Assembly (NCBI RefSeq): GCF_902806685.2
Contig: NC_048557.2
Span: 10,053,554-10,117,553, forward strand
Source: Maniola hyperantus
Taxonomy: Eukaryota; Arthropoda; Insecta; Lepidoptera; Nymphalidae
Direction of reading: 5' to 3'
DNA length: 64,000 bases
The notes beneath the pieces were generated by a model. That model searched no databases. It was not told the origin of the DNA and was given only the letters and a program-made list of their open reading frames with translations. Made by a program: the position numbers and the translations under genes. Shown here one piece after another: positions 18,793 through 27,789 of this stretch (positions are counted from its first letter, which is position 1; every line of letters starts with the position of its first letter).

Positions 18793-18866
18793 AAAAGCGG
18801 TGGTGGCCTGGTGGTTAAAACCCTCGCCTTCTATTCAAAAGGTCGGGGGTTTGATCCGGAGCACGT
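18793..18866 (+). repeat. SINE-E-like tRNA head
   Basis: GGTGGCCTGGTGGTTAAAAC (A box) and GGGGGTTTGATCCGGAGCAC (B box) resemble the SINE-E head. It stops after the head, where a Helitron fragment begins. Confidence 0.6.
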
Positions 18867-18967
18867 ATAGAGTGACATAGGCTTCTTTTTATGTCGGAAA
18901 ATCAAAGGGTTCCCAAGGGATTTTCAAAAACCTAAATCGAAGCGGACGAAGTCGCGGGCATCAGCTA
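18867..18967 (+). repeat. Helitron B 3' half
   Basis: AGAGTGACATAGGCTTCTTT to GCGGACGAAGTCGCGGGCAT, then CAGCTA. A complete group B Helitron starts immediately after. Confidence 0.7.
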
Positions 18968-19192
18968 TCCCGACTAATATTATGAAGGCGAAAGTTTGTA
19001 TGTGTGTGTGTGTGTATGTTTGTTACTCCTTCACGCAAAAACTACTGGACGGATTTGGCTAAAATTTAGAATGGAGATAGATTATACCCTGGATTAACAC
19101 ATAGGCTACTTTTTATCCCGGAAAATCAAAGAGTTCCCGCGGGATTTTGAAAAACGTAAATCCACGCGGACGAAGTCGCGGGCATCAGCTAG
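18968..19192 (+). mobile_element. Helitron group B, full copy
   Basis: TCCCGACTAATATTATGAAG start, a (TG)n run at 18999-19017, ACTACTGGACGGATTTGGCT, TTTTATCCCGGAAAATCAAA, CGCGGAC/GTCGCG hairpin and CTAG. It is the clearest 5' end of this group in the window. Confidence 0.88.
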
Positions 19193-19496
19193 TTACTAGT
19201 AGTATATAAAGCTAAGGTTACATGTGCAACACAGGTATCGTGAGGTAAAAAAGAAAATAAAATAGAAAACGCGCTGCCTAAAACGCAGTTATTTCCGAAA
19301 TTGAAAAAGAAAACTATTTCGTTAGAGTCACACCTGAAATGGAAACGTGGACGGCTTGGAGCTGCCATTTTTTGAACAAAGAATCGAAATCTAAAATAGG
19401 ATCGACTTTATTTAAATGTTATATTCGCATTCAAAAGAATACGTGGACGTTTTGGTCTGCGGTATTTTAAAATATCGCTTCTCTCTTTGTGTTGTA
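19193..19496. other. Unassigned stretch
   Basis: No recurring element or ORF recognised. Confidence 0.2.
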
Positions 19497-19681
19497 CTAG
19501 CTTATGCTCGCAAATTTGTCCGCGTGGACTACATTCAAAACCCTATTTCACCCTCTTAGGGGTTGAATTTTCAAAAATTATTTCTTAGCGGATGCCTACG
19601 TCGTTATAGCTATCTGCATGCCAAATTTCAGCCCGATCTGTCCGGTGGTTTGAGCTGTGCGTCCTTTTATATAATTAGATA
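19497..19681 (-). mobile_element. Helitron group A lacking its GTCA array
   Basis: CTAGCTTATGCTCGCAAATT start, standard body to GTTTGAGCTGTGCG, then straight to TCCTTTTATATAATTAGATA. The GTCA array and the ATAGATCA next to it are deleted. Confidence 0.8.
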
Positions 19682-19735
19682 TACAGACAGACAACGAAGT
19701 GATCCTATAAAGGTTCCTTTTCCCTTTTGAGGTAC
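19682..19735 (+). repeat. Element G 3' end
   Basis: ACAGACAGACAACGAAGTGA, CCTATAAAGGTTCC and TTTTGAGGTA match the end of G. It is cut where the RTE tail begins; another G end follows that LINE at 20130. Confidence 0.65.
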
Positions 19736-20112
19736 ATCATCATCTTCAACATCAACCGATAGACGTTCACTGCTGGACATAGGTCTCTTGTAGGGACTTC
19801 CACACGCCACGGTCTTGCGCCGCCTGAATCCAGCGGCTCCCTGCGACTCGTCTGATGTCGTCCGTTCACCTAGTGGGAGTTCTTCCAACCTGCATTTTCG
19901 GTGCGAGGTCACCATTCCAGCACCTTGGGACCCCAACGTCTATCGGTTTAACGAACTATGTGCCCTGCCCATTGCCACTTCAGCTTCGCAATCCGTTGAG
20001 CTATGTCGGTTACTCTAGTTCTCCTACGGATCTCCTCATTTCTGATTTGATCACGTAGAGAAACTCCAAGCATAGCTCTCTCCATCGCCCGCTGAGTGAC
20101 TCTGAGCTTTGT
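19736..20112 (-). mobile_element. RTE-like LINE, C-terminal remnant
   Basis: Reverse-strand copy with (CAT)n-like start, ACCGATAGACGTTCACTGCT, GGACATAGGTCTCTTGTAGG, then coding remnant to TCTCTCCATCGCCCGCTGAG. On the reverse strand it encodes the RWGPKVLEW-type and RWIQAAQD-type ends with frameshifts. One of the longer copies here. Confidence 0.75.
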
Positions 20113-20129
20113 GTTGTATTCAGTTTATT

Positions 20130-20200
20130 GTTGACAGACAGACAACAAAGTGATCCTATAAGTGTTCCTTTGTCCTTTTGAGGTACGGAACCCTAAAAAT
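20130..20200 (+). repeat. Element G 3' end
   Basis: GACAGACAGACAACAAAGTG, CCTATAAGTGTTCCTTTGTC, GAGGTACGGAACCCTAAAAA. Second G end next to the RTE copy. Confidence 0.7.
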
Positions 20201-20272
20201 TGATGTGATGGGCAGTCAAGATTTTTTTATTAGTGACTAGTGCCCGATTCGGCTTCGCACGGGTGCATTGCA

Positions 20273-20410
20273 TAGTACGCGACAGGTCGAGATGGCAATT
20301 CGCTAATAAAATGGCGCTAACCCGGGTCGGGCGAGTGCGGGTGAAATGCGGGTGTGCGGGGCGTCTCCCCGCCTCATACCCCGATTGTCATCTCGATCTG
20401 TGTACTATAC
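20273..20410. mobile_element. GC-rich fold-back MITE X
   Basis: GTACGCGACAGGTCGAGATG at the left pairs with CATCTCGATCTGTGTAC at the right. The core is GC-rich (GTGCGGGTGTGCGGGGCGTC). Relatives lie at 52318-52435 and 62166-62324. Confidence 0.7.
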
Positions 20411-20437
20411 CTTGTTACCTCATAAGCAGACCTTGAA

Positions 20438-20490
20438 GATATTATTATAAAAAAAAAACAAGAACATTATTCTTTTTTTTATAATAAGGC
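20438..20490. repeat. Short AT-rich palindrome
   Basis: TTATTATAAAAAAAAAAC and its complement around an ACAAGAACATTATTC loop. Could be a MITE relic or cruciform-forming DNA. Confidence 0.4.
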
Positions 20491-20798
20491 CGGATTTTGT
20501 TTTCGCATTATAACAATATCATTTTCTACATTTCCGCTATAATCACCAAGCCATTCTAGTTTTCCTTTTATATTCCGCGCAGTTGAGTTCGCTTTGGGCG
20601 CTTTTCATGTGTTTTCCCGCCATTTTAACTCTTTCCTTTTACATTGTCTTACATACAGTGCAGCCTTTTTGTGCCATAAGACCAAAAGCATCGCCCCTCG
20701 TCTCAAGAGGGAGAAGCTTTCCCCTTTGCAAAAGTACAGGATCACTTGGTCAACCACATGCGTATCAGTATATCTTCTCTTTGTATTATATAAAAATA
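20491..20798. other. Unassigned stretch with overlapping ORFs
   Basis: ORFs of 96 and 90 codons in two frames extend into the following Helitron, which argues against a real gene. No domain recognised. Confidence 0.25.
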
Positions 20799-21013
20799 CT
20801 AGCTTATGCTCGCGACATCGTCCGCGTGGACTACTTAAATTTCAAACCCCTATTTCACCCCCTTAGGGGTTGAATTTTCAAAAATCCTTCTTTAGCGGAT
20901 GCCTTACGTCATAATAGCTATCTGCATGCCAAATTTCAGGCTGATCCATCCAGTAGTTTGAGCTGTGCTTTGATAGATCAGTCAGTCAGTCACCTATTCC
21001 TTTTATATGTTTA
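20799..21013 (-). mobile_element. Helitron group A, full copy
   Basis: CTAGCTTATGCTCGCGACAT start, full body, two to three GTCA units and CCTATTCCTTTTATATGTTT. Confidence 0.85.
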
Positions 21014-21180
21014 AATGAACATGATAATCCAAAGGTTATAGCAAAAGCACTAGCATTAAATAAAAGCAAGCGATCATACAAGAGCAAATTGAATTGAATT
21101 GAAAGTAATTCTCGACTGCTCAAGCGGTCTCATGTATAATTATTAGTGAATGGAAGATTGTAGTTAACTATGCAGTAACA

Positions 21181-21500
21181 ACTTGAAGCAGTCAGTCTCA
21201 TGAGTCATGACTGCTTAAAGCTATCTACTCTTAGCCGTGTTAGTATATGTTACAAGACTTAGCTTGTATGGTAGCTGTAATACAAGACTTATTGTTTAAT
21301 GTTGCCAGTATTTCTCTCAAGTGACTACGAACTTTAAGCAACTTGAAGCAGTCAGTCTTGATTGTTTGAAGCTGTCCGTATATCGCCTCTCTTAGTTGAG
21401 CTACTCTATGTTACAAGACTTCCTCTCAGCTCATATGGTAGTTGTAATACAAGACTTTCTGTTTAATGTTGCCAGTATTTCTCTCAAGTGAATACGAGTA
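21181..21500 (+). repeat. Tandem duplication of a 159-bp unit
   Basis: ACTTGAAGCAGTCAGTCT starts at 21181 and again at 21340. Shared later blocks are ATGTTACAAGACTT, TGTAATACAAGACTT and GTTGCCAGTATTTCTCTCAA. The copies differ in their middles. Sequence just upstream (21100-21180) is weakly related. Element class unknown. Confidence 0.7.
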
Positions 21501-21607
21501 GAATTAAATGCATGTTGTGTTAAGATGGCGGGGAATATGAATGAACACAAACTACGTTGTATGTTTTCATATATTGTACCTACTTCAACATCTAAGTAAG
21601 GATGGCT

Positions 21608-21720
21608 GAGTTTGTTGTGGGCTCTTCTCAGACCTGGGCGCGTTTGGAACCCTCGTAGCTTTAGTTTCTAAGTTCGTGTAAAAATTATCACCACTATATC
21701 ATCTTACAAATGCAACAACG
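21608..21720 (+). mobile_element. LINE 3' UTR, (TTTGAC)n type, truncated
   Basis: TCTTCTCAGACCTGGGCGCG, AACCCTCGTAGCTTTAGTTT, ATCACCACTATATCATCTTA. The tail is lost. Confidence 0.6.
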
Positions 21721-21883
21721 GACTTTCAATTCAATTAGTTTTATTTCATAAACTATCCATACTTAATAAATTATTATACTGTGTTCATTTTACTTTTAAT
21801 TTAGTTTCTAATTGTGAAAACCTTTCATTAAGTTGTAGTCTGTAGCTGTTGGTTCTCCTAATAAAATAAAAATGAAATAAAAA
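21721..21883 (+). repeat. Probable LINE 3' end
   Basis: AT-rich block ending TAGCTGTTGGTTCTCCTAAT, then AAAATAAAAATGAAATAAAA. It has the look of a 3' UTR with an A-rich tail; family unknown. Confidence 0.35.
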
Positions 21884-21885
21884 AT

Positions 21886-22090
21886 AAATGCGAAAGTGTG
21901 TCTTTCTGTCTGTCTTTTTGTCTGTCTGCTAGCCTTTCACGGCCCATCCGTTCAACCGATTTTGACGAAACTTGGTACAGATATAGCTTGCATCCCGGGA
22001 AAGGACATAGGCTACTTTTTATCCCGGAAAATCAAAGAGTTCCGTCGGGATTTTTATAAAATCTAAATCCACGCGGACGAAGTCGGGGGC
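21886..22090 (+). mobile_element. Helitron group B, ends damaged
   Basis: AATAAATGCGAAAGTGTGTC, a TCTG/TTTG array, ACGGCCCATCCGTTCAACCG, GGGATTTTTATAAAATCTAA and CGCGGACGAAGTCGGGGGCC. The true first bases and the CTAG end are missing. Confidence 0.8.
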
Positions 22091-22119
22091 CCTCAAATCA
22101 TCAAGTACCCTATAAATTT

Positions 22120-22202
22120 TCTGTACCATAATCCGAACGCCCCACGAATCCGAACGCGGGTAAATTTTCGGGGTTCAGATTAAAGAGGTCCTGCTGTAGT
22201 TA
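22120..22202 (-). repeat. Possible pogo/Tigger-like transposon end
   Basis: Reverse strand reads TACAGCAGGACCTCTTTAAT then CTGAACCCCGAA, like the terminal repeats of pogo-type elements (CAGxxGxACCTC, ATCTGAAC). A single end, so weak. Confidence 0.3.
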
Positions 22203-22450
22203 GATAATAGCTTTTGGCACTGACCGGCAGTGAAACTAACCAGAACATTAATCAATTCTTGAGCCTCTATTCATCACATTTACAACTCTAGCGTACAACA
22301 TTTCAGTGCAAGGCTTGCTAATATTATATAATTCACTTGAAAACTAGGCTTTAGTTAACTAGCCTTTATGCCAAAATGAAATAGGCACTGACTGAATTCA
22401 TCATGAAATTGATTCGAAAACTGTCAAATACCTTGTCCAAAAGTAATTAA
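22203..22450. other. Unassigned stretch
   Basis: No recognised feature. Confidence 0.2.
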
Positions 22451-22736
22451 TTGCAATCTCACCTGGTGGTAAGTGATGATGCAGTGTAAGATGGAAGCGG
22501 GCTAACCTGCAAGGGGTATGGCAGTGTTTGTTAAACTCACACCCCTTTAGTTTCTACACGGCATCGTACCGGAACACTAAATTAATTGGCGGCACAGTTT
22601 TTCCGCTAGGGTGGTAACTAGCCGAAGCCTCCCGCCAGATCAAGAAATTATAAAATTCCAAACCCCTGCCGGGAAGTGAACCCGGGATCCACTAATAAGA
22701 CAACAGCGCTTACCACTGCGCCAGGAAGGTCGTCGT
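22451..22736 (-). mobile_element. SINE-D, tail missing
   Basis: TGCAATCTCACCTGGTGGTA at the left and CACTGCGCCAGGAAGGTCGT at the right. The body is complete but the poly-A end is absent. Confidence 0.82.
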
Positions 22737-22869
22737 TTTATTGTACAAAACCTAATTGAAGTCACGAAACACTATCACAAAGTTTACGTGTTTGGTTCTG
22801 ACACGTAATGAATACGCAATGCGAGAAATCATTATTATTCACGATGTAATGCCTAAATCACAATACTAA

Positions 22870-23069
22870 GGTGCCGTCCTATTGTCATCGCTCGCGATGA
22901 TGCGATGCGTTTTCATCGAGCGATGAAATACAATATGAACGCATCGCATGATCGCGCGATCTTCAATAGGACATTCAGTAGAACACAGTTTGTTTGAACG
23001 CACGGGACGCGCGATCATTTTCGTCGGACGCACGCATCATCACACGAGCGATGACAATAGGACGGCGCC
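22870..23069. mobile_element. MITE with TAA duplication
   Basis: The TIRs GGTGCCGTCCTATTGTCATC and GATGACAATAGGACGGCGCC enclose 200 bp with further inner repeats of GATGCGATGCG and CGATGA. TAA at 22867-22869 and 23070-23072. The 3-bp TAA duplication fits PIF/Harbinger. Confidence 0.8.
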
Positions 23070-23126
23070 TAAGATGAACTGAGTCGACCGACCGATCGAT
23101 ACTATTGTTTATGTCATCATCAACAT

Positions 23127-23355
23127 CATCTCAATATTTTAGCGTAGGTATCGTGAGTGATTTCCATATTATACATAATTATCTTACACCCGGCTATACT
23201 CACGTGTTTAGTCGACGTTAGCCCGACTAGTTTTGAACCCGTCCGGGGTCCTTTTTCAAGGAGTCAGTTCGCGCACGCGTCGCGGTTGAGACTGCTCACG
23301 TGTTTAGTCGGGCTAACGTCGACTAAACACGTGAGTATAGCCGGGTGTAAGATAT
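23127..23355. mobile_element. Palindromic repeat Y
   Basis: Arms 23183-23231 and about 23302-23351: CTTACACCCGGCTATACTCA, CGTGTTTAGTCGACGTTAGC and complements, around a GC-rich centre. The left arm and its upstream TGAGTGATTTCCATATTATA recur at 25722-25825, so the repeat extends beyond the palindrome. Confidence 0.7.
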
Positions 23356-23381
23356 GTATAATGTCATCTCAATATATTTTT

Positions 23382-23430
23382 GCCGGCCCACTACTGAGAC
23401 CGCTCTCCTCTCAAAATTAGAAGGGTTCAG
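23382..23430 (-). repeat. SINE-E fragment
   Basis: GCCGGCCCACTACTGAGACC and GCTCTCCTCTCAAAATTAGA match the 3' part of SINE-E reversed. Confidence 0.5.
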
Positions 23431-23454
23431 GCCCTTCTTCTCTTTTTTTGTTCA

Positions 23455-23554
23455 GACGTCACAATGCGTAAACGACAAATACTTTTCCAGCAGAAATTAC
23501 TTTATTTTTATGTTAAAAATCGAAAAATATTTGTCAATTACGCATTGTGACGTC
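23455..23554. repeat. Fold-back repeat
   Basis: GACGTCACAATGCGTAA at 23455 and its complement ending 23554 enclose ACAAATA-type second arms. Perfect for 17 bp, 100 bp overall. Probably a small MITE. Confidence 0.65.
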
Positions 23555-23754
23555 ATTATTCGCTTTCCGTACAGCGTGACGTTAGGTAATAATTAATTAT
23601 GTTAAAAATAAATAAAAATCATGATTATTAAAAATTATTCTCTTTAATAATGAATTCTAGCCCCATAAACTAGCGCTGTACAAAAAAATCACATCATTTT
23701 ATTACCACAGTCCAATACCGTATTGCCATAATATTTCGTACACTATTGAAAACA

Positions 23755-23815
23755 ACGTGTGGAAGCTCCTTATGTCCAGCGGTGGACGTCTATCGGTTGA
23801 TAATGATGACGATAT
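23755..23815 (+). repeat. RTE-like LINE tail
   Basis: CGTGTGGAAGCTCCTTATGT, CCAGCGGTGGACGTCTATCG, GTTGATAATGATGACGAT. The last 60 bp of the element. Confidence 0.65.
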
Positions 23816-24084
23816 GATAGAATATTACATACCACGTCACGTCAGTTTTCCATCTAATTTCAGAGATCCGCAAACGTGTACGGAGTAACAAGTACCCTGT
23901 AGCCTGTACAAGGGTTCCGTGAAACATCCCATGTGGCTAATAGAGGTATTTACCCCGGGAATTGAATTCCCTACCCTCGGGCGAGTCCCTATGATAATAA
24001 GGTTACCTTAGATTTGCATACCCACATGTACAGACAAAATAATGTAGTATTTTTGTATGTTTAGTTAACTAAAGGTTCGCCCCG
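23816..24084. other. Unassigned stretch
   Basis: No family recognised. Contains AAGTACCCTGTAGC and CAAGGGTTCCGTGA, loosely similar to parts of G. Confidence 0.2.
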
Positions 24085-24404
24085 AAGTTTTTTTAAAAGA
24101 ATATTAGCCAAGTTTATCATCTGTATAAGTAAATTTATTTCATGTGGTTTATGATTGAAGTTTTTAACGCACACATTTACAATCAACTATTAATAAACTT
24201 AAATAAAAAAAAAATAACATTAAATTAAAACTAAAATAAATTAAATTAAATCCAAAACCTCGTCGAGACCACCGCAGCGAGGCATTGTACCCAAGATGCT
24301 GGCAGCATTACCCCTTTGGATGGCCAAACTAATTATTTGACCAAGGTAGCTGCCAGCTCTCGGGTCCCCGGTTGACTCGATAACTCTTTTCGCAATATTT
24401 TTCA
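24085..24404 (-). pseudogene. LINE C-terminus and 3' UTR; likely SINE-F partner family
   Basis: Reverse-strand frame (about 24403 to 24242) reads NIAKRVIESTGDPRAGS, YLGQIISLAIQRGN and AASILGTMPRCGGLDEVL, then a stop. The frame is open throughout. I believe this is the C-terminal end of a lepidopteran retroelement polyprotein, but cannot name the clade. The 3' UTR ends GATAAACTTGGCTAATATTC then TTTTAAAA, nearly the same as the 3' end of SINE-F at 58163. It is 5'-truncated where a Helitron begins. Confidence 0.6.
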
Positions 24405-24755
24405 TCTGTATATATAAAATTCAAAGTCGTGACTGACTGACTGACGTATATATCAACGCATAGTTTAAGTGCTTTTATAAGTTAAGTGGTTAAGTGCTGC
24501 TTTGGTTTAAGTGTTTTTATATATATATACTATCTATTTATCTAATTGTAACTGATTGTCTCTACAAAATAAATTAAATTAAAAAGCCTAAACCGCTGCT
24601 CCTAGAAACATAAAATTTGGAGGGTGTGTTCTTTGTAAATAGTGAGTATCCACTATAAGAAAGGATTTTTTGAAATCCCACCCCTAAGTGTATTAAATGG
24701 GGGTTTGAAATTCATGTAGGTAGTTCACGCGGACGAAGTCGCGAGCATAAGCTAG
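24405..24755 (+). mobile_element. Helitron group A2 with inserted retro-tail
   Basis: TCTGTATATATAAAATTCAA start, short GACT array, CAACGCATAG. An insert follows (about 24462-24592, ending TACAAAATAAATTAAATTAA), then CCTAAACCGCTGCTCCTAGA, a CGCGGAC/GTCGCG hairpin and CTAG. A2 shares both ends with group A but has a different middle (compare 32870-33021). Confidence 0.8.
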
Positions 24756-24829
24756 TCTAGTTATAAATATAAGTATGAGCAAAAATTTACGTATTTTTAC
24801 CTAAGTAAGTACCTATATATTTATTTTAA

Positions 24830-25205
24830 ATAAAAATAAATAAAAATCTTTTTTATTCGTATAAACTTTTACAAGTAGGTACTTACGAATAGTCGGATGC
24901 ATCTACCACTGGTTCGGAATGCCTTTCCTACCGAGAAGAACCAGCAAGAAACTCGGCGGTTGCTCTTTTCAAATATTTGATATAATAAGTACAAGATTAT
25001 GGCATGTATAAAATAATATTTGCAGTCTTGTGCGTTGCTGGAACGAGCTGCAGGTCAAATCCACGCTCTTTTATCATTTAGATAATCTTCAATTGTGTAA
25101 TATGCTTTTTTCAGGAGCATATTTTTAATAGATTTTTTAAACTTGTGCAAAGGTAAGTTCAAAATAGTTTGCGGGATTTTATTATAAAAGGTTCGAATAT
25201 TCGAA
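24830..25205 (-). pseudogene. Jockey/CR1-like LINE, C-terminus and 3' UTR
   Basis: The reverse strand encodes FYNKIPQTILNLPLHKFKKS, then IKNMLLKKAYYTIEDYLNDK and RAWI before a stop. The 3' UTR has AACCGCCGAGTTTCTTGCTG and GGTAGGAAAGGCATTCCGAA and ends in an A-rich tail near 24830. The UTR recurs at 30740-30873 and 49850-50050. Confidence 0.75.
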
Positions 25206-25369
25206 TCATAAGTTTACTTAAATGATTTATTTACATTGTTTCAGATTGAAAGTTTTGAGAAACTAAATTGTTTACACACAAGCTGATTCTTTTGAGTAAG
25301 TAAATATAGTTTTATTAATATCAAGAAAATTATTTATTTAGTATGTAGTAGGTATGTACCTCGTTTTAG

Positions 25370-25704
25370 ACGACCTCCCTGGCGCAGTGTTGAGCGCTGT
25401 GGTCTTATTAGTGGGAGGTCCCGGGTTCGATTCCTGGCAGGTGTTTGGAATTTTATAATTTCTTAATTTCTGGTCTGGTCTGGTGGGAGGCTTCGGCCGT
25501 GGCTAGTTACCACCCTACCGGCAAAGCCGTGCCGCCAAGCGATTTAGCGTTCCGGTACGATGCCGTGTAGAAACCAAAGGGGTATGGGTTTAATAAAAAC
25601 TGCCATACGCCTTCCAGGTTAGCCCGCTATCATCTTAGACTGCATCATCACTTACCATCAGGTGAGATTGCAGACTTGTATCTGAATAAATAAAAAAAAA
25701 AAAA
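25370..25704 (+). mobile_element. SINE-D, full length
   Basis: CGACCTCCCTGGCGCAGTGT (A box), GGTTCGATTCCTGGCAG (B box), full body, TGTATCTGAATAAATA and poly-A. A small deletion lies before the tail. Confidence 0.87.
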
Positions 25705-25721
25705 ACCTACTATTTTAGCGT

Positions 25722-25825
25722 TTAAACTATCGGGAGTGATTTCCATTATATATAATATCTCACACCCGGCTTTACTCACGTGATTAGTCGACGTTAGCCC
25801 GACTTGTTTCGAACCCATCATAGTC
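25722..25825 (+). repeat. Repeat Y, left part
   Basis: TCGGGAGTGATTTCCATTAT, CTCACACCCGGCTTTACTCA, CGTGATTAGTCGACGTTAGC. Joins a SINE-E at the right. Confidence 0.6.
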
Positions 25826-26057
25826 TACCACGCTGGCCATGTGCGGATTGGTAGACTTCACACACCTTCGAGGACATTATGGAGAACTCTCAGGCATGCA
25901 GGTTTCCTCACGATGTTTTCCTTCACCGTTAAAGCAAGTGATATTCAATTTCTTAAAACGCACATAACTCCGGATAGTTAAAGGTGCGTGCCTGGAATCG
26001 AATCCCCGACGTCCGATTACAAGGCGGACGTCCTAACCACTAGGCTATCACAGCTTC
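25826..26057 (-). mobile_element. SINE-E, 5' two thirds
   Basis: CATAGTCTACCACGCTGGCC, GAGAACTCTCAGGCATGCAG, CACGATGTTTTCCTTCACCG, then the head at the right with GGCGGACGTCCTAACCACTA. The (GAT)n tail is missing. Confidence 0.82.
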
Positions 26058-26303
26058 ACAGGTATTACTTAGTAGAATTAAACAAACTTGAATATAAACA
26101 AGAAGGTAGAGTTTAAATGGATAGTCTTTTATTTGAGACAAGGGTCCACAGAATTAGGTGGAAACGAAAAAATCAATTAAAAAGTTAAGGAAACTCTGTA
26201 TTTAATTAGGATTAGCAACTTACTGTAAGAAGTAAAATAAAGCTTAATTTAATTATTTTTCTGACTTACCTATTACTTAAATTTTATCAATACGTACCTA
26301 CTT
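26058..26303. other. Unassigned stretch
   Basis: AT-rich, no recognised feature. Confidence 0.2.
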
Positions 26304-26512
26304 ATCATCTTGATCAACCCATTGCCGGCTCACTACAGAGAACGGGTCTCCTCCTAAAATGATAAGGGTTTTCGGCCGTAGTGCCAAGTGCAGATTTGCA
26401 GACTTCACATACCTTTGGAACATACTTTCAATAGATTTTTTAAACTTGTGTAAAGGCAATTCTAAAATGACATAGGGGGGTTTGCGGGATTTTGTTATAA
26501 AAGGTACCCACA
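26304..26512 (-). repeat. SINE-E fragment joined to a LINE C-terminus fragment
   Basis: 26304-26415 is SINE-E tail half (ATCAACCCATTGCCGGCTCA, AGTGCAGATTTGCAGACTTC). 26416-26512 on the reverse strand encodes PFITKSRKPPYVILEL and LPLHKFKKSIESMF, a LINE C-terminus like that at 24830. The 71-codon ORF over both is a chance fusion. Confidence 0.6.
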
Positions 26513-26550
26513 AGTGACTATTGGATAGTCAAGATAAACATGGCTAATAT

Positions 26551-26686
26551 TCTATTGCAGATAGCTAAGTATTATGACGTAGGCATCCGCTAAGAAAGAA
26601 TTTTTGAAAATTCAACCCCTGAGGGGTTAGACTAGGGATTTCAAAATGGTGTAGTCCATGCAGACGAAGTCGCGGGCATAAGCTAG
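26551..26686 (+). mobile_element. Helitron group A, 3' half
   Basis: GCAGATAGCTAAGTATTATG to TCCATGCAGACGAAGTCGCG, GGCATAAG and CTAG. The 5' half is missing; ACATGGCTAATATTCTATT just before it resembles a SINE-F tail. Confidence 0.75.
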
Positions 26687-26689
26687 TGT

Positions 26690-27005
26690 AACTATAAAAA
26701 GAAAAATTGTAGGAAAATATAACAAAAATTGTTTTTTTTTTGTTGTTGTTTATTTGACATAGTTTTTCATCGAGTAAACATTTATTTGGTTGGGAACGGG
26801 TGTGTTAAGCCCGGCTTTGTCAAAACCTGGCAAATCTGACAAATCTGGCAACGCGCGGGGGATTGCGTGAGATTAGCGTTTACGACACTTTTTGTGATAT
26901 TTTATTGACAGTTTGACAAAGTAATTTCGTTCGATTTTCCAGCTTTGGCGTAATTTTTTATCAATGGCAGGAACTGCACGACTTTGACTGCGATTTCACA
27001 TCTTT
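26690..27005. other. Unassigned stretch
   Basis: T-rich then mixed sequence with CCTGGCAAATCTGACAAATC near 26833. No ORF or family recognised. Confidence 0.2.
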
Positions 27006-27070
27006 TAGGGTTTCGTACCCAAAGGGTAAAACGGGACCGTATCAGCCACCGCTGTCCGTCCGTCTGTCAC
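27006..27070 (-). repeat. Element G2 3' end
   Basis: TTTTAGGGTTTCGTACCCAA, GGGTAAAACGGGACC and TCCGTCCGTCTGTC are the reverse of the end of G2 (compare 6405-6450). Confidence 0.6.
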
Positions 27071-27186
27071 CAGTTTCGATAGTTGAAAGTAGTTTCTGTA
27101 ACTGCAAAGTGTCGCTACTAGATGGCATAAACAGTCGCTTCAGTACTGAGTGAACACACATATATCACAAATTTCGTCACTGGCAG

Positions 27187-27262
27187 CAAGCGAGCCGTAG
27201 CTCAGTGGTCAGAGCGTCGGGCGCGATCCCAGGAGACGCAGGTTCGATTCCTGCCAGTCCGC
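27187..27262 (+). repeat. tRNA-like sequence (SINE head or tRNA pseudogene)
   Basis: GTAGCTCAGTGGTCAGAGC makes a good D arm, and GCAGG-TTCGATT-CCTGC a perfect T arm. The acceptor stem pairs poorly (GCGAGCC with AGTCCGC) and the anticodon stem TCGGG/CCAGG has a mismatch, with no T before a plausible anticodon. A functional tRNA is unlikely; a polymerase III promoter-like unit is plausible. Confidence 0.55.
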
Positions 27263-27789
27263 AATTTTTGATATGTATTTAAAATTATTATTATTCTCGG
27301 GTAGGTATGTGTTTTACACAGTGTTCGCGCCGCTAGGAAGGATGTGACCCTAACAATTGATTAGAAACGCACGCACGCCACGCTGCGTCAGTCAGTCAGT
27401 CTAGTGTCAGTTTATTAATTTTACTCATTAAAAAGTAATGCTCCCACAATATTTAGTGAACTAAATCATAAGGGCCATCGAAGTTCCCACCACACGGGTT
27501 TGTGTTAAAGCACACATAACACAGGTTTATGTAAAACCCGTCTTCAATAACTCCGAGAAATGTGAAGCACTTTGCTGCGGCGGAGTTGAGGCGGTGTTTG
27601 AATTTCATGCATCTCTTTGATCTAGTATTTGTTTGAAGGCACCGCGCGAGTTGAACGACCGAGTGTCTCTGACGAAAGGCGCTGTACCACAGACTATTGC
27701 ATTTCCTGACTCTTGAATAATCTTTTAGAAGCTGTTTCACATACAGTTAGATAAACTTTATCTATAACTTTATCAAACTTTGTCAATTA
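27263..27789. other. Unassigned stretch with a 95-codon reverse ORF
   Basis: The ORF at 27453-27740 on the reverse strand is cysteine-rich towards its end (LCYVCFNTNPCGG) but has no recognised domain, no near neighbour gene and no clear start context. It could be background or part of an unknown repeat. Confidence 0.25.

Noticed and set aside
20583..20873. Overlapping 96- and 90-codon ORFs
   Set aside because: Both frames enter the group A Helitron; a real gene would not show two equal frames.
27187..27262. Functional tRNA gene
   Set aside because: Acceptor stem mismatches and no credible anticodon loop; called only as tRNA-like.
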